Assembly (NCBI GenBank): GCA_963693305.1
Contig: OY855908.1
Location: 1,720,001 to 1,784,000 of the forward strand
Reading direction: 5' to 3'
Length of the DNA: 64,000 nt
From: Meandrina meandrites
Taxonomy: Eukaryota > Cnidaria > Anthozoa > Scleractinia > Meandrinidae
The notes beneath the pieces were generated by a model. It was not told the origin of the DNA. It worked only from the letters and a program-made list of their open reading frames with translations, and ran no database searches. The position numbers and the translations under genes are program-made. Position 1 is the stretch's first letter, and each line of letters begins with the position of its first letter. Shown here one piece after another: positions 22,647 through 33,969 of the stretch.

Positions 22647-25600
22647 TTACAATGAGCTTAAAGTCGCCTGTATGCCAATTTCACACAAGCCCAGGGCAGT
22701 GCTGCAAACAAGCTGAACTGCGTTAATTGTCGGCACCTCCATACCACTGCATTTATTTGACAGCATCTGATACACTGTTGCCTTGGATACTTCCTTAGAG
22801 CAACGCACATCTTCCATATGTGATATCTTGAAGATTTTTCGACCACTAACGGCCACCTGAGAGACTGAAACTAAAGATGGAAAGTACTTTCGAAATGCTT
22901 TAACGGCATTTCTGGCCATTTCGTCTGAATCCACCGCTTTTCTGAGGACAATTTTACCAATTTTTCTGCTTTTTGTGTAGGTGGTTTTTACAGAGAAACC
23001 TTGGGATAGAAGTGGATTTTTCGAAGACGAACGTAATGAGTAGAGGACGAATTTGGAGACTGGTTCCACTTGGCGATCTTTATTGGTGACTGTGATAGAC
23101 TCCGCGAAGAACCTTTCTTCATTTCTGTAAGCTTTAGGAGATAAAAAAAAAAATAGCACAAACTTTAATCTGCTGAATTTAAAGAAATATAAATCGCTCT
23201 GATTCTCTTCCCAGCTCAGAGTCAACTCGATTCTTAAGACACTAGTCTCAGGTCGGTATTAAGCTAGTTATATCGGGGTTAGAGACGGACCATTATTTTT
23301 CTGAAGGGGGGGGGGGGGGGGGGTGGGTATGAAAAATATTGAAAAAATTCTTTGCAGGGCCTAAAAAGACAAAATAAATTGCTTGCAAACATGATATGTG
23401 TAAAAAAAATTAGTTTGCATTTTGACAAAAATGTTGGCTTTGCAGAGGAAAAGTTTTCATACCCTCCTCCAGGAAAATAATGGTCCATCCTTTAGCCCGG
23501 TTTATGTGAAGAATCGTTTGCTCACGCCCAGGCCCCACCGGCTTTCGAGCGTGTCGTGACTGAATCAGACAGCTCATTGATTGATGTGGGAGTGGCTAGT
23601 AAAAGCTTTCAGTAAATTCACAACGAGTAGCCGTCTCACACTGCTGCATTATTAGTGCAAGATTTATAACATGAGCCCCTGACTCGGGAGATTGGGCAAC
23701 CACTCCCTACATCTACGACTTAAAATAAAAATAGCATAGCATACCATGCCATAGCATAGCATAGCACTGCATAGCATAGCATAGCATAGCATAGCATAGC
23801 ATAGCATAGCATAGCATAGCATAGCATTGCATAGCATAGCATAGCATAGCATAGCATAGCATAGCATTGCATAGCATAGCATAGCATAGCATAGCATAGC
23901 AAAGCATTGCATTGCATTGCATTGCACAGCACAGCACAGCACAGCACAGAATAGCATAGCATAGCATAGCATAGCGTACTATAGCATAGCATAGCATAGC
24001 AGAGCACAGCACAGCACAGCATAGCATGCCATGCCATGCCATACCATGCCATGCCATGCCATACCAACCATACCATACCATACCATACCATACCATAGCA
24101 CAGCACAGAATAGCATAGCATAGCATAGCATAGCGTACTATAGCATAGCATAGCATAGCATAGCATAGCATTGCATAGCATAGCATAGCATAGCATAGCA
24201 TAGCATAGCAAAGCATTGCATTGCATTGCATTGCACAGCACAGCACAGCACAGAATAGCATAGCATAGCATAGCATAGCGTACTATAGCATAGCATAGCA
24301 TAGCAGAGCACAGCACAGCACAGCATAGCATGCCATGCCATGCCATACCATGCCATGCCATGCCATACCAACCATACCATACCATACCATACCATACCAT
24401 ACCATACCATAGCACAGCACAGAATAGCATAGCATAGCATAGCATAGCGTACTATAGCATAGCATAGCATAGCATAGCATAGCATAGCATAGCATAGCAT
24501 AGCAGAGCACAGCACAGCATAGCATGCCATGCCATACCATGCCATGCCATGCCATACCAACCATACCATACTATACCAACCATACCATACCAACCATACC
24601 AACCATACCATACCATACCATACCATAACCGTACCATACCATACCAACCATACCAACCATACCATACCAACCATACCATACCACCTTACTGAGTTTTAGG
24701 CAACGAATCTGGCCGGCGTGTGATGAACTAAAATTGATTTTAAAGAAGCTATTTGAACGGGAGTGCAACCACCGTGATTTCTGGCTGGAAATCGTTTCGC
24801 GTTCTTAAAATTCTTTCTTGAAAGATTGAAACGTATTCAACTGTAGTAAGTTACTTACTGTAATCTTTTATTTGTATCTCAATAGGCCAATGATCGCTCA
24901 CGTCTTCAGCCTGTAACAATTGTAAATAAAAATATTTCACGATTCGTATTTAAGGCATACAAGACTATTAAGACTATAAATAAGAACGCGTTCCATGTAA
25001 GGGTTTTATGCTGGGTAAGGAGGGAGAAACGAGGGGGAGATCGTAAATATGTAAAAGTGAAATTTAAGACACTCCATCTGACCACAAGTTTAAGGTTAAG
25101 ATAACATCATTCTTTATGAAGACCAGGGCGCTAAAAAGGAAGGGTTTCTTTTTAGCGCCCTGGCCCCAGTTGTTCAAAGGGTGGATAACGCTATCCGCCG
25201 GATAAATCGCTAGCCAGCGGATAAGTGTTGGCAAAACGAACTACGCTATCCACTGGATAGTGATTTATCCGGTGGATAGCAGTATGTACCCTTTGAACAA
25301 CTGGGGCCTGATGAAGACTATGAAAAAGCGCCCCAAGGGCCAGCAGAGACTGAATGTACCTGTTCTTGATTAAGTCCATAAGCCTCGTCATAACGAAAAA
25401 CACCCGCACTGTCTGCAAAAATCCCTCTTATCATGTTGTGTCCAGCGACTACCATCCTACAGAAGAAAGCGCTTAAGCGTTAACGGAACAAGCAGGCACA
25501 TTTTACAGTTTAACATATTGCGCAGATCGAAATCTTACACACAATAAATTGTTCTCAAAGCCCTTTTCACTGATGTATTAGAACAATCTCGACGCTGGTT

Positions 25601-28600
25601 GTAGACAGGATGGTAATCAAATTGACGGAGGAAGTAAGTTTTACTTTTTATTTTTCTTATCCTAGCCTGTCAAAATAAGAACATTTGATATCCTCTCCAA
25701 TTCAGGTTGCACTGCATGTACGCTTAGTAAATATGTTAGGAAAGTAAATGATTAGAGGGAACACTAGTCTTTCTGTATTCAGCTCATGTACCTGTCATAC
25801 GGGCAATCTGAGTTTGCCACGGTGGTGTCGACGTCATCAGAAAACAGCCAATAAAATCGTCTGTCTGTGGCGAGCCTTATTTTCTCCCAGGCGGACTTCG
25901 TTACATAACTACAGCCGGCATTGAAGTCACCAAAGATGATGACGTCATTCAAGCTCCATCGTCGTGCAATGTCGTCATAAACGTCAACTAATCGGTCGAT
26001 TTCGGAAACTGCTTCCGATGGAGATGTGTGTATGGCGGCCATTGCGAAGTCGGACACGTCTTTGTAAAAACGAGAATAACTTAAATGATAAGAAGTCCCG
26101 TAAATCAGGTCTTAATATTCTTTTCACTGCCTAACTTTTAACTTCGTCACTTCGTAACTTCGTTTGAACAAAATAACTTTTAATGCTCGGGTTTTAATGT
26201 TGGTTAAGCGTACCCACCAGTCTTCCAAAATCAAGCTCTTAAGGCGAGGGTAAACGTGAATTTGAGTGAAATTTTAAGAGGTTATTTCTCCAAATTTTAC
26301 TAATCCTTTGAGAAAAACTATCTCTTCCCAAAAATCCCCCAAAAATTTACAAAACACCGCTAAACATAGCTAAGTGAAATGAGCAGAGGGTTTTCGGTTT
26401 GCTTAAAACGCGAACGAGATATTCGCATTAAACCATAGTTTAACGTTGAAAAAACGGGCTTCAGGTGTCCCCCCGCCTTAAACGAAGTTACTTTTCTCTC
26501 CCCTTGTGAGGCGATGGGGTGCCGCTCCCCTTCCGTTGTGAATCTCTGAGGAGCCTTTGTAGGTTGGTTGAAAGCCAGCACATCTTTGAAAGCTAAAACT
26601 AATCTCAATATTACTGCCCCCAAAGCAGCTGAGATCAGACACGTCAGATGCATATAATGGCAAGCGATAACTATTCGAAATGGACAAAGATGACGCAAAA
26701 ATGCACAGCTTACACGTGTTCTGTGCTTTGAAGCGCACAATGAATGGTTCCCGTTGGAATTTATCCTGCTTTGTTTGTTCGTCGCCATCGTCAAAAACAT
26801 AGCTGTCCTGAAGTGTTACCTTGTCACTCCTAACGAAGAGAAAGAAAACTCCATGTTGTCTTAAATTCATAATTAGATTCAAATGGTTACGTACTATGAA
26901 TGTAAATATTGTTGTTGCAATATGCAATTAAATGATAAAATTATTTAAAAGATAAAGAGTAGGCATCAGCGCTGAGCAGTAAATCTGTGGAGGTGGAGGT
27001 TTCTAGTGCTGTATGTACCTGTATAAAAATGCGTACTGCTCCTTGCTGACTGTCCGTCCAAGCCTGATACTCAACGCCATCTTGTAGATCCCAGGCGGAG
27101 ATGAATATCTGTCCCGAAACAAAATTAATTAAAAACTTTTGTTAGCTTGCCTGTTTGCCTGTCTGCTTTCCTGCCTGCCTGTCTACCTGCCTACCTACCT
27201 ACCTACCTACCTACTCACCTACCTACCTACCTACCTACCTACCTACCTACCTACCTACCTACCTACCTACCTACCTACCTACCTACCTACCTACCTACCT
27301 ACCTACTCACCTACCTACCTACCAACCTACCTACCTACCTACCTACCTACCTGCCTGCCTGCCTACCTACCTACCTACCTACCTACCTACCAACCTACCT
27401 ACCTACCTACCTACCTACCTACTTACCAACCTACCTACCTAACTACCTACCTACCTACCTACCTGCCTTCCTACCTACCTACCTACCAACCTACCTACCT
27501 ACCTACCTACCTACCTACCTACCTACCTACCTACTCACCTACCTACCTACCAACCTACCTACCTACCTACCTACCTACCTACCTACCTACCTACCTACCT
27601 ACCTACCTACCTACCTACCTACCTACCTTCTTTCACTTATTCCTAGATTGTTCATCATTCATTTTTTATGGTAAGTATGTATATTCCGACAGGATTTTAA
27701 GACAATATTTATAATTCCAGCTTTGTTTCTTTCTCGATCGCTTACCTGTTGACATATCCAAGAAGATCGTTGATCGGGTTATCGTTAATAGAGCGGATTT
27801 CCTGGATCAGTATGATGTCATACCTCAAAATGATCTGGAAAATAAATTACACATTTACCTTTCTGTTTAATGTTTTTGTTATGCTTTATATAGCGCGTTT
27901 TCCATTCTCAAATTCGCTTTACAATTCAAGTCAGGGTGCTCAAGATGAGACGTCGGCATGTAAAGACGCCTATGACAGCCCCTGTAAGCAGTCCATTCAT
28001 CGTGTCACGCTGCTCACCCACCCGATCCACAATGCATATATGTGGCAGGCCAAACCACAACACAAGAGGGTACCTTCCCTACTCTGTCCACGTACGTAAT
28101 TTTCATAAAAAAGCAAACAGTTGTAAAATGCCTGAAAATGGATTGAGTATTGCAAGTTTGCTTCCTCACCATGTCAACAAATCTCTGTTTTCACGAATTA
28201 AAGTACTTGCCTAAGATGCGGAATATGTTTTTGCAAAAAAGCAGGTTATTTCCATCGCTTACTAATCGAACGCCACTCACACTATTGTTTCCCTGAAGAT
28301 TAACTATAAATATTACAATGAATGGTTCACCTTCATAAGAACATCTTTAACCATCTGATTTTCCATTTTCTTTATTCCAAACACTCGAACATTGAAAGAT
28401 GCGATCTTCAACGCTGCTCCTTCTGGCGTTGCAATGGGGAGTGTTTTGCTAAGATCAGAAAAAAAAACCAACGGTCAGCTCTTACTTGCAGCTTAGTGTA
28501 GGGTGGAGGAGGGCAAAATTCGGGCGTAAAAGGAAGGGATATTTATATTCTTTTTACGCGACCATTCTTTAGTAAATTATTTGTACTTTATTGAATGGAG

Positions 28601-28877
28601 CTGGGCAATAAACTCATTCTTGTTGTTGTTGCTGCGCTCGGTCCGTACTGACAATACCTCGAGCCAAAATTAATCCCCAGTACGGCACTTGCACTCGGTT
28701 AGAAAGAGGTAAATATTTGTGTCAGTCATTTGTACTCATTAATCGCGTACTCCACGAAACGGAGTTGAAGAATAAAACGAGTTTTTGCAGGCAAATGTTA
28801 TTGATACACACTCACCATAATATTGGAAGCGTCACAAAAGCCAACAGGAATGATAGCATCAATGCCAGCTTATACAT
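22647..28877 (-). CDS. Secreted DNase I-family endonuclease with C-terminal extension, 9 exons
   Basis: Minus-strand exons 28816-28877, 28331-28448, 27746-27834, 27019-27108, 26714-26829, 25792-26059, 25360-25456, 24859-24910 and 22647-23131 join in phase and encode 458 residues. Residues 1-20 are a hydrophobic signal peptide ([20 protein letters not shown]). The DNase I fold spans about 34-297: [22 protein letters not shown] (E72), [10 protein letters not shown] (H169), [12 protein letters not shown] (D203), CPYDRMVVAGH (D247) and [11 protein letters not shown] (H287). These match the mammalian DNase I residues E78, H134, D168, D212 and H252, so a Ca/Mg-dependent DNA endonuclease acting outside the cell or in the endomembrane system is expected. 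Cysteines 208 and 244 may pair as in DNase I. Human DNase I is 282 residues; here the last exon adds residues 298-458 of a basic, Ser-rich sequence I do not recognise. Introns hold a CTAC microsatellite, a MITE and a five-base satellite. Which DNASE1/1L paralogue it equals cannot be decided. Confidence 0.9.
23281..23493. mobile_element. G-tipped MITE, GGACCATT family, in DNase intron 8
   Basis: GACGGACCATTATTTTTCTG then a G run at left; CAGGAAAATAATGGTCCATC at right in inverse orientation. It shares the GGACCATT end with the element at 20048. Confidence 0.8.
23730..24683. repeat. Five-base satellite with higher-order structure, DNase intron 8
   Basis: Nearly one kilobase of ATAGC, ATGCC, ATACC and CACAG pentamers. 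A marker block containing AGCGTACTATAGC recurs four times at about 140-170 base spacing, showing a higher-order repeat. Frames through it (MLCYA, MVWYG) are artefacts of pentamer repetition. Confidence 0.95.
25124..25310. mobile_element. Foldback MITE with 8-bp target-site duplication, DNase intron 7
   Basis: Flanked by exact ATGAAGAC (25116-25123 and 25311-25318). It contains a separate hairpin (CAGGGCGCTAAAAAG arms, from 25124) followed by a palindrome with CCCCAGTTGTTCAAAGGGT ends and GGATAACGCTATCC-type cores. A relative lies at 46836-46984. The 8-bp duplication fits a hAT-type source. Confidence 0.85.
27176..27628. repeat. (CTAC)n microsatellite, DNase intron 3
   Basis: About 450 bases of CCTA/ACCT tetranucleotides with occasional TCAC and CAAC variants. 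All three plus-strand frames are open and encode YLPT repeats, so none is evidence of a gene. Confidence 0.95.
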
Positions 28878-28899
28878 ACTGCAAGAGATGTCCTGAAGC

Positions 28900-30798
28900 T
28901 ATTATCTAGGAGGACAAGACGGTCACAAACTGTTAGGCAAATAACACATTGCGTCGCACTGAAGCATCGAGCAGTAGTGGCATATGGCGGAAAATATTTT
29001 CAAGTATATATAAATAACTTTGAATTCTAGTTCTTCTTTAAAATACAAAATTGAATGCATTCTTGTGGAGCTTCGTTAATTTAGCGAATAGTGGTTTTTA
29101 GTTGTCATCTCGAATATTTAAATAAATAACTTCTTCTAATTTACGTCTTAGGACAGCGCACCCACCTGAAATCCGAAGACTTTGCACTGTGGCTTTACAC
29201 GTTTGATTGTCTAAGTGCGTGCTTTATCACAGAAACGGTTAAATAACCGAAAATTTTCAAATATTACTCAGGAACCAATTAAGTGGCCAGGATAATATAT
29301 TCATTACCCACCAGCTAAGTACACCTCATTGAATAGCCTCGTGAATAAACAGACCGTTGAAGATAAAAGACACTAGAAAACCTCGAACACTGATTGGACG
29401 AAAGACGTTAAGTTTTACACTTACAACGTTTGCATGGTTTATTACCATTTATTTTAACAACAAAAGGATATTACTTAAGTCATTGCACTCATTGCTGGAC
29501 AAAAACTCTGTTAATGGAAGAGCAGCCTTCCCAAGGGTTTAGGCGTCACTGGTTGCCTCCTCTCAGGAGATAACGAACAACAACGTCATAGCTTGCATAT
29601 TTGCAGCCATTACTCTTGAAAAGTCATTTTCTTTGAAGAAGACCGCTAAAGGCAGTCGACAATTCAGTTGTTTTTCAGCATTTTAGATCTGTATTAAACG
29701 TTTTTTAAAGACAGTTATGCTCACAGATCGCTCCAGCAGTTTTATTTCAATTTAGATTATTGACTTTCATGATATAGAAACATACATTCGTGAAAGTTTC
29801 GGGAAACTCGAAATTAATTGCTATTTCTAGGATCCAGTTGAAGGTTTCAATAATAGTATTCGGTTGCTGCCTATCTCATCAGGTATTTCAAGTGGTCGTA
29901 TATTAACAGGGTACATTTCTAGATAAAAAAAGAAACTGGGAACTGATAAGGTGTTCTTGGTCGCATTGTAAAAGTGTGGACCGGATTCGGGGACCGGACT
30001 AAAGGGGTTCAGATTTAAATAAAGGAGAACCGAGTTTTGTGGACGTTTACAGGTGGTCGTAAGGCAAAGCTCCCCTGCAGCTGATTAAATAACTTCTGAT
30101 GTTGTTTGTGTTTGTTTTCAGGGTAGAATCATCCGAGCAGATCGTGTGCTTCACGACATCGTATTAATTAACATCGTCACGAGAACCCTGTGCCAGTGCA
30201 AAATATGATTCTGATCTGAAGAAAGAAGAAAGCTATGCAGGGACGAAATAGTTTGCACCTAGGACTATTTTCTCCTCTGAGTAAGACGTGAAGGCAAAAA
30301 CAAAAATAAAATACTACTCAGCCTCAGCCATGCTTGACGCCTTGCTTTACGCCTTGAGTGTAAGAGTGCACTTGATATAGCGCTCTTGGCCTGACAGTGG
30401 AATAATGTAATGAATCCTTTTATAACGATGTCCCCGGTATAACGTACGATGTCAGTCTGGGGAAGGGTAGGGATTTTCGGGCTTAAGTCTAGTATAGGGT
30501 TGCAAAATCAGCTGAACATGGTCTGGTATATACAGAGTGCCCCCCCTAACCGTCATTAAAAGGAATACATAACTTTTCCCAGTCCTTGGTACTTCGATAT
30601 ATCGGGGTTTTGACAAGAGGCTCAATGCAAAATCTAAACTTTGAAACCTGCTATTTTCGTTTTGAATTTGAGTGAAATTTTAAGCGGTTTAAAGAAGGGA
30701 TAGAAAAAGAAAATGATTTTTGGAACACCACCAGGCAGTTGACCCCAACGCAAGAGCACCCCATGTTGTCATGGGACTGTTTTGATATCAAACCATTA
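28900..30798. other. Region upstream of the DNase gene, nothing recognised
   Basis: An acceptor-like TTGCAG lies just before the DNase start codon, so a non-coding 5' exon may lie here. No gene supported. Confidence 0.35.
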
Positions 30799-30984
30799 GA
30801 CTGCGAGCAGGCGCTCTTTGGGGGCCGCGAGTTTGGTAGCAGAGCGCGAGCGGCCGCGAAATAGCGAGCCGCTGAGTGGGCGAGTAAAGCGAGCCCGCGA
30901 GCAACGAGAAACGCTCCGCTCGCCGGAACTCGCGACTTCGCCACTCGCACGTTTCCCCCAAAGGGAGCCTGCTTGCAGGCTCTC
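30799..30984. mobile_element. GC-rich foldback element
   Basis: GAGCAGGCGCTCTTTGGGGG at left is matched inverted by CCCCCAAAGGGAGCCTGCTT at right. The interior is CpG-rich with GCGAG repeats. No target duplication was identified. Confidence 0.6.
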
Positions 30985-31799
30985 AAACCATGAACGACAT
31001 CGGCGCAGATTGGATTAGTCTCCTACTCACAAACTTGTTTTCTATCTTACTCCACATGCAAACTACGCGCCTTATTTGTTTTGCTGACGTTTTTACAGTT
31101 AAAGTGAAATACGTAAACTCCTCTCTCTCATTCACGCCTCGTATCCATTAAACGCCCCTCCCAGGACCCCTAAAATTTAATAGACGCCCGGGCCTTTACT
31201 AGATTATTTACGGTAATTACCCAAAATGGCAAGGCTCGAGTTCCGCTGCTCTCGCGCGTCCCGTCTTTGCTCCAGCGCAGGCTCATTTCATTTCGGCTGG
31301 TCATAAAGCTTTCTCGATTTTCGTCCGTTCTGGGCCGGGAGATTTAATTATTTTATGTAACAGGCGCGTCTTCGGAGCAAGTTGAGCCTCTATCCGCTTT
31401 TTCACAGACACGTGCCGTCATGTGCTTTATCTGTTTCCACAAGGAAAAACTGTTCATTTGTTGTAATTTACATGTAAACGCTGGGAAAAGATGTGAATTA
31501 TTTGTGAAACAAACCACTCATCCAAATAGTTAGTTAAATACACATACGGGGAAACATTTGTGGCAATTGTCATTTTGGTTTAACCAGTTGGATCTGGCAT
31601 TGGTGGCTTCTGTCAATCGCCATTTCAGCAGACCGACGGGAACAATCTCTCTTTCTTTCAGTCCGTGGGGACGAACGCGGAAGCGAGCGAACGAGCGCGA
31701 CATTCGAGCGGCCGGACATTCATAAGAAAAGAAGTGCCCGAGCCACTCGCCGCTCTTCCCAACGAACTCCTGAGCAAAAGAGACACTGTGCAGTCTGAA

Positions 31800-32009
31800 G
31801 GCGCTTACCGTAAGTCACAACTGGCTGGCCAGACCGGTATAGTCGAGAACAGAATTCCGTTGTTAGTCAGATTTGGCCTGTCAAATCGGTCAATACATAA
31901 ATATTGTAAGTTGTTATGGTGGATTTATTGGAAAATCTTGTGGAAAAGGCCTTTTTTACATTCAAAACCACCCGACCGGCCCTGCCAGTTCTGACTAATG
32001 GAAAGCGCC
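31800..32009. mobile_element. MITE with GGCGCTT ends
   Basis: GGCGCTTACCGTAAGTCACA then ACTGGC at left; the inverted right end reads GGCGCTTTCCATTAGTCAGA then ACTGGC. Non-coding. Confidence 0.75.
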
Positions 32010-32229
32010 CTAAGTTTGATCAGCGTTAGCTCTCCGTGGCAGTTATAGCTTGATTCTCTGGTGAGAATGGATAAATGAGCGACCTCAGACCGGATCGCAT
32101 TTTAGAGAAATCCCTCCCCGCATGCTTTAAATTTGGTCAGAATGAAATACGCACGCCAAACGAGCGCCCGCTACCCCTAATCAAAGGCCCTTTGGGCTGT
32201 CTCGTGTCAGTCAAAAAGAGATTAAAATA

Positions 32230-32784
32230 TAGACTATAAAAAAGCAGAAACCGATACAACGTAGAAAGGTTTTAAATTTGTGTACTATATTTCGGCTGGC
32301 CAAACCAGCCTTCTTCAGGTACAATGGGAAATTACATTGGGAAGGGTTTTATATGTAGTGATTGCGGTATTTTGCGTAATACCGGAAATACGTAAAGGTA
32401 ATGAAATTGACAGTGTAGAATGAAATAAAAATAAAGTAAAATAAACTAAAAATAATAAAATAGCTGATAATACAGTACAGATAAATAAATCAGTATGTTT
32501 CTTCGCGAATGTTAAGACCTTCGGGATCAATTGTCTTGCCTTTTAAGATTAAAAAGGCTTCCCTGGCCTTACGGATTGAGTCCCTGTTTGAAAAGACTTT
32601 TTCGATGGGGATTAGTTGCATGTCATTGTCATTACTTTACTAAATGTTTTGCTAAGCTGCAAAAAGCTTGTATGTTATTTACGCTTGCAATATTTACAGG
32701 AAGTTCATTAAAGACTTTCGCGCCACTAAAAAAATAGGTGTTCTTAGAAAATTTACCATATCCGGGGATAGGGAAAGCAGAGAC
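32230..32784 (-). pseudogene. 3' end of a reverse-transcriptase retroelement (fragment)
   Basis: On the minus strand a frame ends at 32632 with FSGAKVFNELPVNIASVNNI and a terminal KHLVK, resembling the C-terminus of LINE-type polyproteins (SGxxVWNSLP motif). A 3' UTR-like stretch follows, ending with an AGAAGGCTGGTTTGGCCAGC hairpin. The 5' part is missing; the fragment is cut off at the start of the direct repeat at 32784. Class assignment (LINE versus Penelope-like) is uncertain. Confidence 0.5.
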
Positions 32785-32902
32785 GGGGGAACATTTTGCT
32801 GGGATAATATTTAGTCTTCTTTTTCCATACGCGGGAAAACAAAGTGACAGAACACATATTATTTATGATTTTTACCAAAAAACGTCCGTCCTCTCTATTT
32901 CC
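32784..32902. repeat. Direct repeat copy 1
   Basis: Begins GGGGGAACATTTTGCTGGGA and ends near CGTCCTCTCTATTT. A similar copy in the same orientation lies at 33786-33969. Confidence 0.7.
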
Positions 32903-33785
32903 GACGCAAACTGAACGCAAGAGGAATTGAGCGTTACTCGAAACACTCGTCCCCCACGTCACCTCCTTGCGCCGACGTTTTGCGCTGTTTTCCATTTCTT
33001 TTGTTATTTATTGCCCGTTTTTAACTATCAAAGAACAATATCAGAAAATAGAGTATTTCATACATGTTTCTTGTGACGAAAACGCTGAAAATAGAAATGC
33101 CGATATGTTTGTAACGAACGTTTTACACATATCCAGGCAAATAGCATTCCCAAGGTAAATAACACCAAGGTAAACTCACCGCGGGAATACGTTACCGAGG
33201 TGTTTGCGGTCACACACTTAACACTTTACGAAGGTCAATTTTTTTATACTGTTTTCGGCGCGAAATGCGAAAATGGGTAACTCGAGGGTGCTTGCTTAGC
33301 ATCATCTCGCTTTTATTATTTACACTGTTTCGACAGTCCTCTACTGCTTTGTTATGTCAGTGTTTCAAACAGCGAAGAAATAGAAGGCGAAGACTCCGTT
33401 TATATAAATCTCTTTGTTGGATTTTTCTAAACCTTGAGATGAAATCGAAATACATATTAGAAAACGCACTATAGATCTTCCTTGACTAGTGTTGTATTTA
33501 AACGCCAAATTTCCAAAAAAAATAGCATTTACTTACAAATCAGGAAGCCATCAAGCTGCCAGCTCAGCAAGCTGCCTTGAACACGCAAAGTTGGCCTCAG
33601 GAAATCTAAACCTCACGCCATCATATTTAATTTCAAATTTCTCTGTTTATTTTATTTGCTTATCTTTGAGGTTTGCCTCGCGATTGGTCATTTTATCTTG
33701 GGGTACTTGGAAAACCTACCTATTTGCCTCGGTAACTTTCATAGGCGATTCTTTTGTTCTTTTTCACACCGCCATAAATTTACCT

Positions 33786-33969
33786 TGGGGGAACATTTTG
33801 CTGAGATAATTTTTAGTCTTTTTTTTCATAAGCGGGAAATAAAAATGGTGAACAGGCCATGAAAATGACAAAACACCCGGGAAAACAAAATTACAAAGCA
33901 CGCGGAAAAACAAAATGACAGAGCACATATTATTTATGATTTTTACCAAAAAAACGTCCTCTCTATTTG
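33786..33969. repeat. Direct repeat copy 2, with insertion
   Basis: Matches copy 1 (32784-32902) at both ends, with about 65 extra bases inside made of repeated GGGAAAACAAAATNACA-like units. Confidence 0.7.

Noticed and set aside
23664..24768. Long minus-strand frames of MLCYA and MVWYG repeats
   Set aside because: They come from a five-base satellite without stop codons in several frames; no start context, splice pattern or homology supports a protein.
27139..27714. Plus-strand YLPTYLPT frames
   Set aside because: Produced by the CTAC microsatellite; all three frames are open and the array lies in an intron of the DNase gene.
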